Assembly (NCBI GenBank): GCA_034439615.1
Contig: JAWXAT010000022.1
Span: 1 to 36,397 of the forward strand
Reading direction: 5' to 3'
DNA: 36,397 nt
Origin: Oligoflexia bacterium
GTDB lineage: Bacteria; Bdellovibrionota; Bdellovibrionia; JABDDW01
Part shown: in pieces, positions 23,112 to 31,390 of the stretch
How positions within the stretch are numbered: the first letter of the stretch is position 1
Layout: each line of letters opens with the position of its first letter
Notes under the pieces: generated by a model
Told to the model about the DNA's origin: nothing
Seen by the model: only the letters and a program-made list of their open reading frames with translations
The model's database searches: none
Program-made: the position numbers and the translations under genes

Positions 23112-24198
23112 TTGCGGCATAGTAGGACTCCCCAACGTTGGGAAAAGTACACTTTTTAACGCCTTAACTTCGGCTAAAGCTGAAGCAGCAAATTATCCAT
23201 TTTGTACGATTGATCCTAACGTAGGCATTGTTACTGTACCGGATGAGCGAATGGATAAAATCGCAAAAATAGTTGGACCGCAAAAAGTGGTTCCAACCAC
23301 AATTGAATTTGTTGATATCGCTGGTTTAGTTGAAGGTGCAAGTAAAGGTGAAGGTTTAGGTAACCAGTTTTTAGGGCATATTCGACAGACAGACGCCATT
23401 GTTCATGTGGTGCGCTGTTTTGATGACCCCAATATTATTCACGTGGCTGGAAGTGTGAACCCACTTCGCGACATGGATATCATCAACACAGAATTACTTT
23501 TGGCAGATTTAGATTCAGTAGAAAAACGTTATGCAAAAATTGAAAAGACGGCCAAAATTTCTAATGACCCTAAACAAAAAGTCGAAGCCTCATGTCTAAA
23601 AAAACTTGTTGATGCCATTCGAGAAGGCATACCTGCTAGGGCCGTGGATCTTAACGATGAAGAAAAACTTATCGCTCGTGAACTTCATTTAATTACCCAT
23701 AAACCTGTTTTGTATTTAGCCAATGTTGATGAAGCAGGACTTAAAGAAAAAAATGAATGGGTTAAAGCGGTTGAAAAAAGAGCAGCTGAAGAAAAAAGCG
23801 TTGTAGTTCAAATCTGCGGTGCTCTTGAAGCAGAAATCGGCCAACTCGCAGCTGATGAACGAAAAGATTTTTTAGCAGAAATGGGTTTGAAAGAACCAGG
23901 CCTTAACACTCTTATTCGTGGTGGCTATAAGCTCATGCGTCTGATCACTTATTTCACAGCAGGTGTTCAAGAAGTGAGAGCTTGGACAATCACCGAAGGC
24001 ACAAAAGGCCCGGGAGCTGCCGGAGTCATTCACTCAGACTTTGAAAAAGGATTTATCAGAGCAGAGGCCTATCACTGCGAAGATCTTTTTAAATTTGGGT
24101 CTGAAGCAGCGGTAAAAGAAAAAGGTCTCTACCGTTCAGAAGGAAAAGAATACCTCGTAAAAGATGGTGACGTCTTATTCTTTAAATTCAACGTCTAG
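23101..24198 (+). CDS. ychF: Redox-regulated ATPase/GTPase YchF (OLA1 family)
   Basis: Obg-related P-loop protein of 365 residues that binds ATP better than GTP and associates with ribosomes and stress responses. Walker A is GLPNVGKST (9-17), followed by the YchF-specific NYPFCTIDPNVGIVTVPDE. The base-recognition motif is NVDE instead of NKxD, as is normal for the family. The C-terminal TGS-like part contains FFTAGVQEVRAWTI-type sequence and ends DVLFFKFNV. GAAGGAA precedes the ATG, which lies inside the end of pth. The 3' end overlaps the convergent gene by 11 bases. Confidence 0.97.
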   Translation: MGFNCGIVGLPNVGKSTLFNALTSAKAEAANYPFCTIDPNVGIVTVPDERMDKIAKIVGPQKVVPTTIEFVDIAGLVEGASKGEGLGNQFLGHIRQTDAIVHVVRCFDDPNIIHVAGSVNPLRDMDIINTELLLADLDSVEKRYAKIEKTAKISNDPKQKVEASCLKKLVDAIREGIPARAVDLNDEEKLIARELHLITHKPVLYLANVDEAGLKEKNEWVKAVEKRAAEEKSVVVQICGALEAEIGQLAADERKDFLAEMGLKEPGLNTLIRGGYKLMRLITYFTAGVQEVRAWTITEGTKGPGAAGVIHSDFEKGFIRAEAYHCEDLFKFGSEAAVKEKGLYRSEGKEYLVKDGDVLFFKFNV

Positions 24199-24961
24199 GT
24201 TTAAAACGCACCAAAAATAAAAGTCGATCTTGTTTTTCTTCAGGCGCATGATGCAAAGTAGCACGATTTTGCGGAAATTTTTCTGCGCGTTCAAGACCCG
24301 TAATGATCAATGTTTGACCACGAAGTACTTGGGTGTACTTATATGGCGATTTATCATAAATACTATTACTATGTTCTGTAAAAATTGTTCCTGAGCCAAT
24401 CACCGCAGTTGTCACCGTCAAATAGCCACCGTCTTCATGGGTGATCTGGCCTGCAGAATTCCAAGGCAAGCCAACTTTACCATCTTGTGTACGGACTTCG
24501 ACATAATCTATCACATACTGTTCATGAGGTTTCAGCGCTTGATTTAAGAGGCTTTCAATCCATTTACCATGATCAAAAACAAATGAAATGAAATCTTTTG
24601 GAAAAGAATTATCTACTTCTGTTATTTGTTTAAGTTTGCTTGCGTCATCACCTCTTCGAAATTGATGCTGATGATTTTCCCTCGAAGGAGTAAATTTGAA
24701 AAAAGATCCTTTTTCCAGTGAGCTAAAAATAGGGTCAAATATTTCTTTAGATAATTGCGTCGCAGTATCTAGCAAAACAAAACCCTTACCTGTTTGAATA
24801 TTTAAACTTGTTTTTATTTGCTCTAATAACCGGTCTCTTAATTTTTGATCATTTATTAAATTTTTTAAAATTCCATTGCAACGATTAATACTTGCGTCAG
24901 AGGCAAATCCTAGCGTGCTCCATACCAATAGTACTGAAACCAACAATACGCGCAATATCAC
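24188..24961 (-). CDS. Exported protein resembling an Fe(II)/2-oxoglutarate oxygenase
   Basis: The 257-residue protein has a signal peptide (1-20, ending STLGFA). The C-terminal half has the order of a jelly-roll 2-oxoglutarate oxygenase: THEDGGYLTVTTAVIGSGT with an HxD pair (H175, D177), then GQTLIITGLERA, then ATLHHAP (H237/H238) and a following Arg246 in QDRLLFLVRF. This gives HxD...H plus an Arg suited to 2-oxoglutarate. These oxygenases are usually cytoplasmic, so an exported one would be unusual. The N-terminal half is helical and unrecognised. It converges on ychF with an 11-base overlap. The fold call is inference from motif order only. Confidence 0.55.
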   Translation of the reverse strand: MILRVLLVSVLLVWSTLGFASDASINRCNGILKNLINDQKLRDRLLEQIKTSLNIQTGKGFVLLDTATQLSKEIFDPIFSSLEKGSFFKFTPSRENHQHQFRRGDDASKLKQITEVDNSFPKDFISFVFDHGKWIESLLNQALKPHEQYVIDYVEVRTQDGKVGLPWNSAGQITHEDGGYLTVTTAVIGSGTIFTEHSNSIYDKSPYKYTQVLRGQTLIITGLERAEKFPQNRATLHHAPEEKQDRLLFLVRFKPRR

Positions 24962-25195
24962 AAATCAACTCTCATGATAGGATCACCTTACAAACCTCAT
25001 GCCGCGTTTGTACGCTATGTATTGATGTTCATGGGGTTTTACGAAGATCTACATGTCGAGAAATTATGCACTTGGCGGAATTTAAGCCCAACTTTAGACT
25101 CAATACGCCATGTACAACATAATGGTGTGCATAAAACTTCAACGAAATGCATCACTTACCTGCATAAAAATGGCGCTGTGTGCGGATCTTATTTG

Positions 25196-25204
25196 TGTTA
25201 TAAT
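25196..25204 (+). promoter_or_regulatory. Extended -10 promoter for the 37-residue peptide gene
   Basis: TGTTATAAT is a perfect match to the extended -10 consensus TGnTATAAT. The -35 region (around 25176) is poor, as is usual for extended -10 promoters. Transcription would start near 25211, giving a leader of about 15 bases that carries AAGGGG just before the ATG at 25227. Confidence 0.6.
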
Positions 25205-25226
25205 TAAGTATAAGGGGTAGCACTAA

Positions 25227-25340
25227 ATGAAGAAACTTATTGAAGGCATTAAAGGACTCATCGAAGAATTAAAGTCCTTGTTTGGCCCGCAATTAAAACC
25301 GGTGCCCATTCACGTAAAGAATCACCCTCGCAAGAGGTAA
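25227..25340 (+). CDS. Small amphipathic peptide, 37 residues, unknown function
   Basis: ATG at 25227, preceded by AAGGGG about 9 bases upstream and an extended -10 promoter at 25196-25204; stop TAA at 25338. Residues 1-19 (MKKLIEGIKGLIEELKSLF) form an ideal amphipathic helix with Leu/Ile on one face and Lys/Glu on the other. They are followed by a proline-containing and strongly basic tail (GPQLKPVPIHVKNHPRKR). There is no signal peptide or recognised family. A membrane-active peptide, small toxin or partner-binding small protein are possible roles, and none is shown. It converges on oppC with 15 bases between stops. Confidence 0.6.
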   Translation: MKKLIEGIKGLIEELKSLFGPQLKPVPIHVKNHPRKR

Positions 25341-25355
25341 GTTATTTCTAATTTC

Positions 25356-26225
25356 CTATTTTGGTTCATAACGCAATTTCGGATCAAGTGCGTCGCGAAG
25401 ACCTTCGCCAACAAAATTAAAAGCCAACATCGTTAAAAAAATCGCCAGCCCTGGGAAAATTATCAGGTGTGGATAAGTGCGTAAACTTCTCCATCCTTCA
25501 TGGGCAAGAACGCCCCAACTGCTGTAAGGCGGTTGAAGTCCAAGACCAATAAAACTTAAAAAACTCTCATAGAGAACTTGTGAAGGTATTAGAAAAGTTA
25601 AAAGCACAAGTAATGGGCCTAAAATATTGGGAAGAATATGAAATAGTAATATACCGTAATGTTTTACACCTACCGAGCGAGCAGCCTCGACATAGGGCAT
25701 TTCACGTACAATCAAAACTTGAGCGCGTACAAGCCTTGCAATTCCCATCCAACCGACTAAACATAACGCAAACATGATGCCCATCATAGAGCGGATTCCA
25801 TGTGAAAAATATTCTGTAGAATTAATAATCACTGAAACGAGTATCATCAAAACCAGTGGTGGTATGGATTGCAAAATGTCTATTAATCGCATCAGTAATG
25901 AATCAACGACTCCGCCGATATAACCCGCAACGGCTCCGTAAAAAGTACCGATGATAACTGAAACAAAACTTGTGAGAATTCCAACAGCCATGCTCACGCG
26001 TGCCCCATAAATAATGCGTGAGTAAAGATCACGGCCTAATTCATCAGTACCAAACCAGTTCGTGAAATTTGGATTCAATAAAACTCTTTGTAGGTCTTGC
26101 ACTTCATAAGAGAAGGGTGTGATTAAAGGTGCAAACACCGCAAGTGTTATTACTAAAAATATAAACATGAGTGAAATAAATGGGATTTTATTTTTTTTAA
26201 AATTCGACCACCAATCAGATTTCAT
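25356..26225 (-). CDS. oppC: Oligopeptide ABC transporter permease OppC
   Basis: Inner-membrane subunit of a peptide importer, 289 residues. It has the OppC N-terminal block (TPFSYEVQDLQRVLLNPN) and NWFGTDELGRDLYSRIIYGA, six predicted membrane segments, and the cytoplasmic EAA loop EAARSVGVKHYGILLFHILP that contacts the ATPase. The C-terminus ends GEGLRDALDPKLRYEPK, typical of the family. The start overlaps the oppB stop by 4 bases. It is last in a leftward slt-oppA-oppB-oppC unit. No ATPase gene (oppD/oppF) follows. Confidence 0.94.
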   Translation of the reverse strand: MKSDWWSNFKKNKIPFISLMFIFLVITLAVFAPLITPFSYEVQDLQRVLLNPNFTNWFGTDELGRDLYSRIIYGARVSMAVGILTSFVSVIIGTFYGAVAGYIGGVVDSLLMRLIDILQSIPPLVLMILVSVIINSTEYFSHGIRSMMGIMFALCLVGWMGIARLVRAQVLIVREMPYVEAARSVGVKHYGILLFHILPNILGPLLVLLTFLIPSQVLYESFLSFIGLGLQPPYSSWGVLAHEGWRSLRTYPHLIIFPGLAIFLTMLAFNFVGEGLRDALDPKLRYEPK

Positions 26226-27139
26226 GACAGCCTCATACGTGGATCAATAAGTGTAGTAATAAAATCCATGATGAGATTTCCGATGATTAATAAAAATGAG
26301 TAGATCAGAGTCAAAGCCAGTACTAAGGGGTAATCACGATTATCTACACTAGCAATTAGGTGCCTACCTACTCCAGGAATAGCAAAAATAAGTTCGACCA
26401 CGAAAGTTCCAGAAATGAGATGAGCAATCATGGTTCCTGAAAGTGCGAGCACTGGAACAATGCTGTTTTTTAATACATGTTTAAATAAAATTTGAATTTG
26501 ACTCATACCTTTAGCATATGCAGCTCTCACAAAATCAGAATGTAGCACATCAAGCGCACTGGTTCTAATGAGTCGTGCGATGAGTGCGGTGGGCCTTGCC
26601 GCAAGTGTGATTACTGGTAAAATATAATAGCTGGGGCTTTCCCAAAGTGCTGGAGGAAGCCAATCAAGCCAGAAGCTAAAAATTAAAATAAGAATAGGCG
26701 CTAGCAGGAAACTTGGAATACTCACACAACTCATCGTCGCAAAAAGTGTTAGAAAATCAAATTTTGAATTATGTTTTGACGCCGCAATTAGCCCCAAGGG
26801 AATTCCTAGAGAAAAACTTAAAACAAGTGACATCAAGCTTAGCTTTAAAGTTATTGGCAAAGTATCTTGTAAAAGACTCACCACACTTTGATCAATATTA
26901 CGATAAGAGGTACCTAAATCACCTTTGAAAAGCTTGCCTACATAAATTAAAAACTGCTCTGAAACGGGAGAATTAAGATGATAATACTCTTCAAGATGAG
27001 CTTTTACTTCGGGAGCAAGGGCAGTCTCGTCATCAAATGGACCACCGGGCAGTGCGTGCAGAAGAAAAAATGTGATAGTAATTAGAACAGCAATTGATAA
27101 AATCGCCTCGAGGCAACGGCGAAATAAAAAACTTATCAT
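26222..27139 (-). CDS. oppB: Oligopeptide ABC transporter permease OppB
   Basis: Partner permease of OppC, 305 residues. N-terminal membrane segment followed by TITFFLLHALPGGPFDDE, the typical OppB start. The EAA-like loop is VRAAYAKGMSQIQILFKHVL, and the C-terminus has IPGVGRHLIASVDNRDYPLV and DPRMRLS. About six membrane segments are visible. The start overlaps the oppA stop by 4 bases and the stop overlaps oppC by 4 bases, implying coupled translation and 1:1 assembly. Confidence 0.94.
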   Translation of the reverse strand: MISFLFRRCLEAILSIAVLITITFFLLHALPGGPFDDETALAPEVKAHLEEYYHLNSPVSEQFLIYVGKLFKGDLGTSYRNIDQSVVSLLQDTLPITLKLSLMSLVLSFSLGIPLGLIAASKHNSKFDFLTLFATMSCVSIPSFLLAPILILIFSFWLDWLPPALWESPSYYILPVITLAARPTALIARLIRTSALDVLHSDFVRAAYAKGMSQIQILFKHVLKNSIVPVLALSGTMIAHLISGTFVVELIFAIPGVGRHLIASVDNRDYPLVLALTLIYSFLLIIGNLIMDFITTLIDPRMRLS

Positions 27140-28719
27140 TCTAGCGACGCCTCTTTTAAAATCAAATGATTAAGAATATTAGAATACAAACCGTGCACTC
27201 GTCCATTTACAAGATAATACTGTTTTCTCATAATGAGCGGCACCACAGGAATTTCCTCTTCACTTAATGTATGAAGCGCTTTTGCGTAAGCTCTCTCGCG
27301 TTTTTCAATATTCATCTCTTGAGATGCAAGTCGTACATAATCATCAAACTCGCGATTTTTCCAACCCATAATATTTTGCTTGGAACTTCCTTTAAACAAA
27401 TTCATAAAATTATCTGGATCAGGAACTGTCGCCTGCCATTGACCTAAATACATCATAGGACCTTCTAGAACCGTAGCTTTGCCCGTCACGTTTTCTTTCA
27501 CGATCTTAATATCGATTTCTAAATTGCGTTTTAACTGTGACACAATATTTTCGGCCAAAGCGTCAAATTCGCCACTATCACCAATTTTAAACAAGATAGG
27601 CTTAACTTTTTCCATGTTACGATAACCTGAACTCTTCAATAACTCTTGAGCTGCACCAGGGTCAAACCGCACACCACGATTACTTTCATAACCTAAAATA
27701 TGTGGAGGAATCATACCGGTGACCACATCACCAAAACCATTGATGCTTGAAAGGGCTTCTTTACGATCAATAGACATTCCAATTGCGCGTCTCATAATTG
27801 GGCTGGACACAGGCTTTTGATGAACATCAAAGGCCAGATAAATCATATTTAATGTCGTAGCATTTTGTAGTTCTTGGCGATTTAAAAATTTTGTTCCTTG
27901 AGTTGGAGGAATATCGACAATGATATCTAATTGATTAGTGATAAAAAAGCGCAAAGCATCGGCTGCTGACAAGCCGTATCTAAATACTAAGTTTTTAACA
28001 CTAGGTTTTCTTCCATAATATTTATCGTGACGGACTAATATTCCATATTTTGTTGCCAACTTTACAATTTTGTAAGGCCCGAGGGTCACGGTTTTAGAGA
28101 AATCTTTTGTAGGCTCTCGATGAATCGGAAATGTAGCAGGGTTAGCAAATATCATCGGAAAATAAGGCACAGGGTGATTCAAATTAAAAATAAGTGTGTA
28201 ATCATCTTTGGCCGTGATGCCTACATCAGAGAAGTTAGTTGTTTTACGTAAATAAAAATTCTCAGCATTTTTAATTGTGAATAAAAAATTACAAGCCGTT
28301 ACAGGATTATTAGAATTTAACAGCCGCTTAAAACCATCTATGAATTCTTGCGCTTTTAAAATTTTCCCATTTGACCACTTGATATTTTCGCGAAGCTTAA
28401 AAGTTACACGTTGACCATCAAGGCTCACTTCCCAACTTTGGGCTAACGCTGGCTGTACTTTCACTTCACCATTAACTGTCTGAAGTTTTGTGAGGCCATC
28501 CATTATATTTGTAACAATGGTTGTCTCAGAAAAATTTAATGGCTTATTCCAATCAAAGTTTACAGGGCTTGTGAACAGGCCTAAAAAAAGAGTTTCTTGG
28601 CGTTTAAAATCATCCGTGTTTAATGATGATTTGCTACCGAATTTTAAATAATCGCATGCACCCAAACTTAATATGACTGAAAACAGAATAATGCTACGAA
28701 TCAAATAATTTCTATTCAT
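27136..28719 (-). CDS. oppA: Oligopeptide-binding lipoprotein OppA
   Basis: Periplasmic solute-binding protein (family 5), 527 residues. A lipoprotein signal (LSLGAC, Cys22) anchors it to a membrane. Family blocks are LAQSWEVSLDGQRVTFKLRE, IKWSNGKILKAQEFIDGFKR, SSPIMRRAIGMSIDRKEALS and the C-terminal EEIPVVPLIMRKQYYLVNGR. Family 5 members bind di- to oligopeptides, including murein tripeptide (MppA). The neighbouring upstream lytic transglycosylase gene, 41 bases away, makes murein peptides a plausible ligand, but the binding pocket cannot be read from sequence. The ribosome site is weak. Confidence 0.93.
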   Translation of the reverse strand: MNRNYLIRSIILFSVILSLGACDYLKFGSKSSLNTDDFKRQETLFLGLFTSPVNFDWNKPLNFSETTIVTNIMDGLTKLQTVNGEVKVQPALAQSWEVSLDGQRVTFKLRENIKWSNGKILKAQEFIDGFKRLLNSNNPVTACNFLFTIKNAENFYLRKTTNFSDVGITAKDDYTLIFNLNHPVPYFPMIFANPATFPIHREPTKDFSKTVTLGPYKIVKLATKYGILVRHDKYYGRKPSVKNLVFRYGLSAADALRFFITNQLDIIVDIPPTQGTKFLNRQELQNATTLNMIYLAFDVHQKPVSSPIMRRAIGMSIDRKEALSSINGFGDVVTGMIPPHILGYESNRGVRFDPGAAQELLKSSGYRNMEKVKPILFKIGDSGEFDALAENIVSQLKRNLEIDIKIVKENVTGKATVLEGPMMYLGQWQATVPDPDNFMNLFKGSSKQNIMGWKNREFDDYVRLASQEMNIEKRERAYAKALHTLSEEEIPVVPLIMRKQYYLVNGRVHGLYSNILNHLILKEASLE

Positions 28720-28760
28720 TAGAAATTATTAAACTTTCTTAAGTGCTTAGAGTCAATGGG

Positions 28761-31292
28761 TCAATTCCAAGACTCGGTAGAAGGCTTGGGTCCTTCATAT
28801 TTAATTGTGGGTTTTGTGATCCAGCTGAGCGGGTTGGGCTCTTTTTTATAGAGCATTTGATAGATCAAATAATTGGTCAGAACTTTTTTAACGTAATGAC
28901 GCGTCTCTTTAAAGGGGATGTGCTCAATAAACTCATCAGTATCGAGTCCGCCAAAATCTTTTAACCACGCTAGTGTTCGATGTGGCCCAGCATTGTATGA
29001 CGAAGCCATCAAAGGAAGTTTCAGTGTGGTTTGTTTATCAATTTTAAGCGAGGAATCTAGAGTATTTTCAATTCTCTTGAGATACCAAATTCCTAATCTG
29101 ATATTCACATCTGGCATTAAAAGAAAGTGATCTTTAAACTCTTGCTCATAGGGTATTAACTTTGCAACTTTTCGAGCTGTGTTGAGCATAATCTGCATGA
29201 GCCCCATGGCCCCGGCAGGGGATTTTACTTCTTCACGGTACTCACTTTCACCACGCATGATACCCCATGCAAACGCAGGGAAAACCGAATAAGCCGTACA
29301 CCATTTCATTACTGTTTTTTCGTAAGCAAGTGGGTAAGCGGCTTCCCAATATTTGCGGCCAGCATCCATACCCTTTTCTTTACGTTTTGCTTTAAAGTAA
29401 TCATCAGAGATTTGTTTTGATCGATGATAATCACCTGCATTTTTATATTCAACCATGAGCATTTCACGAAATTCACTATTACGGGTGCTACTTTGAATGA
29501 GCTGCATTTCCCGACGCGCCCAATCTCTAAAACCAAGTGAAATGAGTTCTCTCACACGATCAAATCGCGCAGCAAGTGCAGGATCTTTAAACGTCGATAC
29601 AGGAATTTCCGCATCTACAACATCGGTCTCATCATCGGCATCAGCTTCGGCTGATTTTTCTTCTTTTTTATCATCGTCATTTTCTTCAGCGGCTTCAACA
29701 GTATCAGGAACAGATTTATCTAACTCTGCCTCACCACTTCCGTCACCCAATGCAACACCTTCTAAATCAGCCTGAGCAACTTTACGTACAGGTTTTGTAT
29801 TTGAAGCAGAACCCGGAGGTGCGATCAGTGAAGGCCCCGAAGGTGTGGGGCTTGGGGGTGCGATAAATGATGGCCCTGCTGGACGCGCAGAGGGTAACGG
29901 TAAAGAGGCCAGGCGTGCTGAAGCAGCAGCTCCGTAGTAACTAATACTGTTTTTTGGATCAGCTAATTCATTAAATGTTTGCCTAGCAGCTTCAATGTTT
30001 CCTAATCTAAATTCAGACATTGCTTGCCAATATTTTAATTTTTGTAGCATATCGTAATCGCGTTTGTATTTAGTTCGCGACAGATGTTCAAATTCTTTGA
30101 GTGCACCTTCATAATCAGTTTTTAAATAACGAATCCATGCCATATGCCATTTTGCATCAGAGACATATTTACTTGTTGGCCATCTTTTAACTAGTTCTTC
30201 AAAACGTCTAGCAGCACCATCGTAGTCACGATTTTGGTAACTAGAAAATGACGCCATAAATAGTGCATAGGTTTTATCTTTTACTTTTCCTGCGGAATTG
30301 TAAGCATTAAGATAACTCTCAATAGCTGCGGCATAATTTTCTGTTTCAGAGTACGCTTTGCCCAAAAGCAAATGCAGGTTGTAATTTCGGCCCAGCATAT
30401 CTTGAGCAGTGTGATAATGTTTAACGGCAGCTTCGATTTTTCCAAGTGCTAAAGCCACTCGCCCACTGAAGATTTCAATTTGAGCTTGATCAGTTTTAGG
30501 TGCCTTACCTGCCTTGATTTTTAATTCCCAATCATAGAGTTCTTTTATGATTTCGTCGTACTCACCGTTTCTTAAAAGTGTAGCAAATCTTTTTTTATGA
30601 TCTTCAACACCTACACTGCAATTAAAAGTGACGGCCGAGTTTTTAACTTGTGGAATTTCAAATCCCCAACCTTTTAGCAAACTAAAAGAAGCGTGTTTAA
30701 CGTAAAGCTTACGCGCGTATCCACATGCAGCTTGTGTATGTTTTAATGCAGCATTTGTCTCAAACAATGCATATACAATTTCAGCTGGCAATTTATCTGA
30801 ACCATCGCGTCTGATCCAACGTCTTCTTTTTTTACTCCAATACTTTGAAGATTTACTCTCGACGATTTGATTTAAAATTCTTGACGATTCAGCCCACTTT
30901 TCTTCTGTCTTTGCAATTTGCACTAATTCATTTTGCGCATCAATTTTAAGTACACTTGTGGGAAAATGCATGATGACTGACTGAAAATTCTTTTTGGCTG
31001 TTGTCCAATCTTTATTATCTCGAGCAATTAATCCCAAATGAAATTGAGCATAATCATCAAGTTTTGAATTAAGCGTTAGTACTTGATTTAGATATCCGGC
31101 CGACGAAACTAAGTCTTTGGCAGTATAGGCCTCTACACCAAGTTTGAGAGCCTGATTGGCTTTCACCACAGGGTTTTGTTCTTTGTTAAATTTATCTTTG
31201 AGTGCTCCAAACTCTTTAGAAGTTAATGGAACATCGCCATGGCTTAAAGAAGCCCAAAAAACCAATAATAACGCTATATGTTGTTTTCTCAT
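28761..31292 (-). CDS. slt: Soluble lytic murein transglycosylase (Slt-type) with TPR repeats
   Basis: Cleaves the MurNAc-GlcNAc bond of peptidoglycan to 1,6-anhydro muropeptides. It is large at 843 residues. A signal peptide (1 to about 20) precedes a long TPR-rich superhelix (about 30-440). Then come a Pro/Ser-rich linker with repeated GPSFIAPP/GPSLIAPP (about 470-500) and a strongly acidic stretch (about 515-570, with EENDDDKKEEKS). The SLT catalytic domain has FAWGIMRGESEYREEVKSPA (catalytic Glu682), AMGLMQIM and MASSYNAGPHRTLAWL. The inserted linker is longer than in E. coli Slt70. It is first in a unit with oppABC and divergent from radA. Confidence 0.93.
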   Translation of the reverse strand: MRKQHIALLLVFWASLSHGDVPLTSKEFGALKDKFNKEQNPVVKANQALKLGVEAYTAKDLVSSAGYLNQVLTLNSKLDDYAQFHLGLIARDNKDWTTAKKNFQSVIMHFPTSVLKIDAQNELVQIAKTEEKWAESSRILNQIVESKSSKYWSKKRRRWIRRDGSDKLPAEIVYALFETNAALKHTQAACGYARKLYVKHASFSLLKGWGFEIPQVKNSAVTFNCSVGVEDHKKRFATLLRNGEYDEIIKELYDWELKIKAGKAPKTDQAQIEIFSGRVALALGKIEAAVKHYHTAQDMLGRNYNLHLLLGKAYSETENYAAAIESYLNAYNSAGKVKDKTYALFMASFSSYQNRDYDGAARRFEELVKRWPTSKYVSDAKWHMAWIRYLKTDYEGALKEFEHLSRTKYKRDYDMLQKLKYWQAMSEFRLGNIEAARQTFNELADPKNSISYYGAAASARLASLPLPSARPAGPSFIAPPSPTPSGPSLIAPPGSASNTKPVRKVAQADLEGVALGDGSGEAELDKSVPDTVEAAEENDDDKKEEKSAEADADDETDVVDAEIPVSTFKDPALAARFDRVRELISLGFRDWARREMQLIQSSTRNSEFREMLMVEYKNAGDYHRSKQISDDYFKAKRKEKGMDAGRKYWEAAYPLAYEKTVMKWCTAYSVFPAFAWGIMRGESEYREEVKSPAGAMGLMQIMLNTARKVAKLIPYEQEFKDHFLLMPDVNIRLGIWYLKRIENTLDSSLKIDKQTTLKLPLMASSYNAGPHRTLAWLKDFGGLDTDEFIEHIPFKETRHYVKKVLTNYLIYQMLYKKEPNPLSWITKPTIKYEGPKPSTESWN

Positions 31293-31390
31293 GTACCCCG
31301 ATGATTTTTAATCAATATTGATCTTTATTTTAGCACAAGAATAAGGAATATATCGTGCAATCAAATGACCCAAAATGGCAAGGTACTTAT

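Noticed and set aside
24974-25207. 77-codon plus-strand frame upstream of the small peptide gene
   Set aside because: It has no ribosome site, an unusual His/Cys-rich composition, and overlaps the strong extended -10 promoter of the 37-residue peptide gene. It is more likely untranslated promoter-side DNA.
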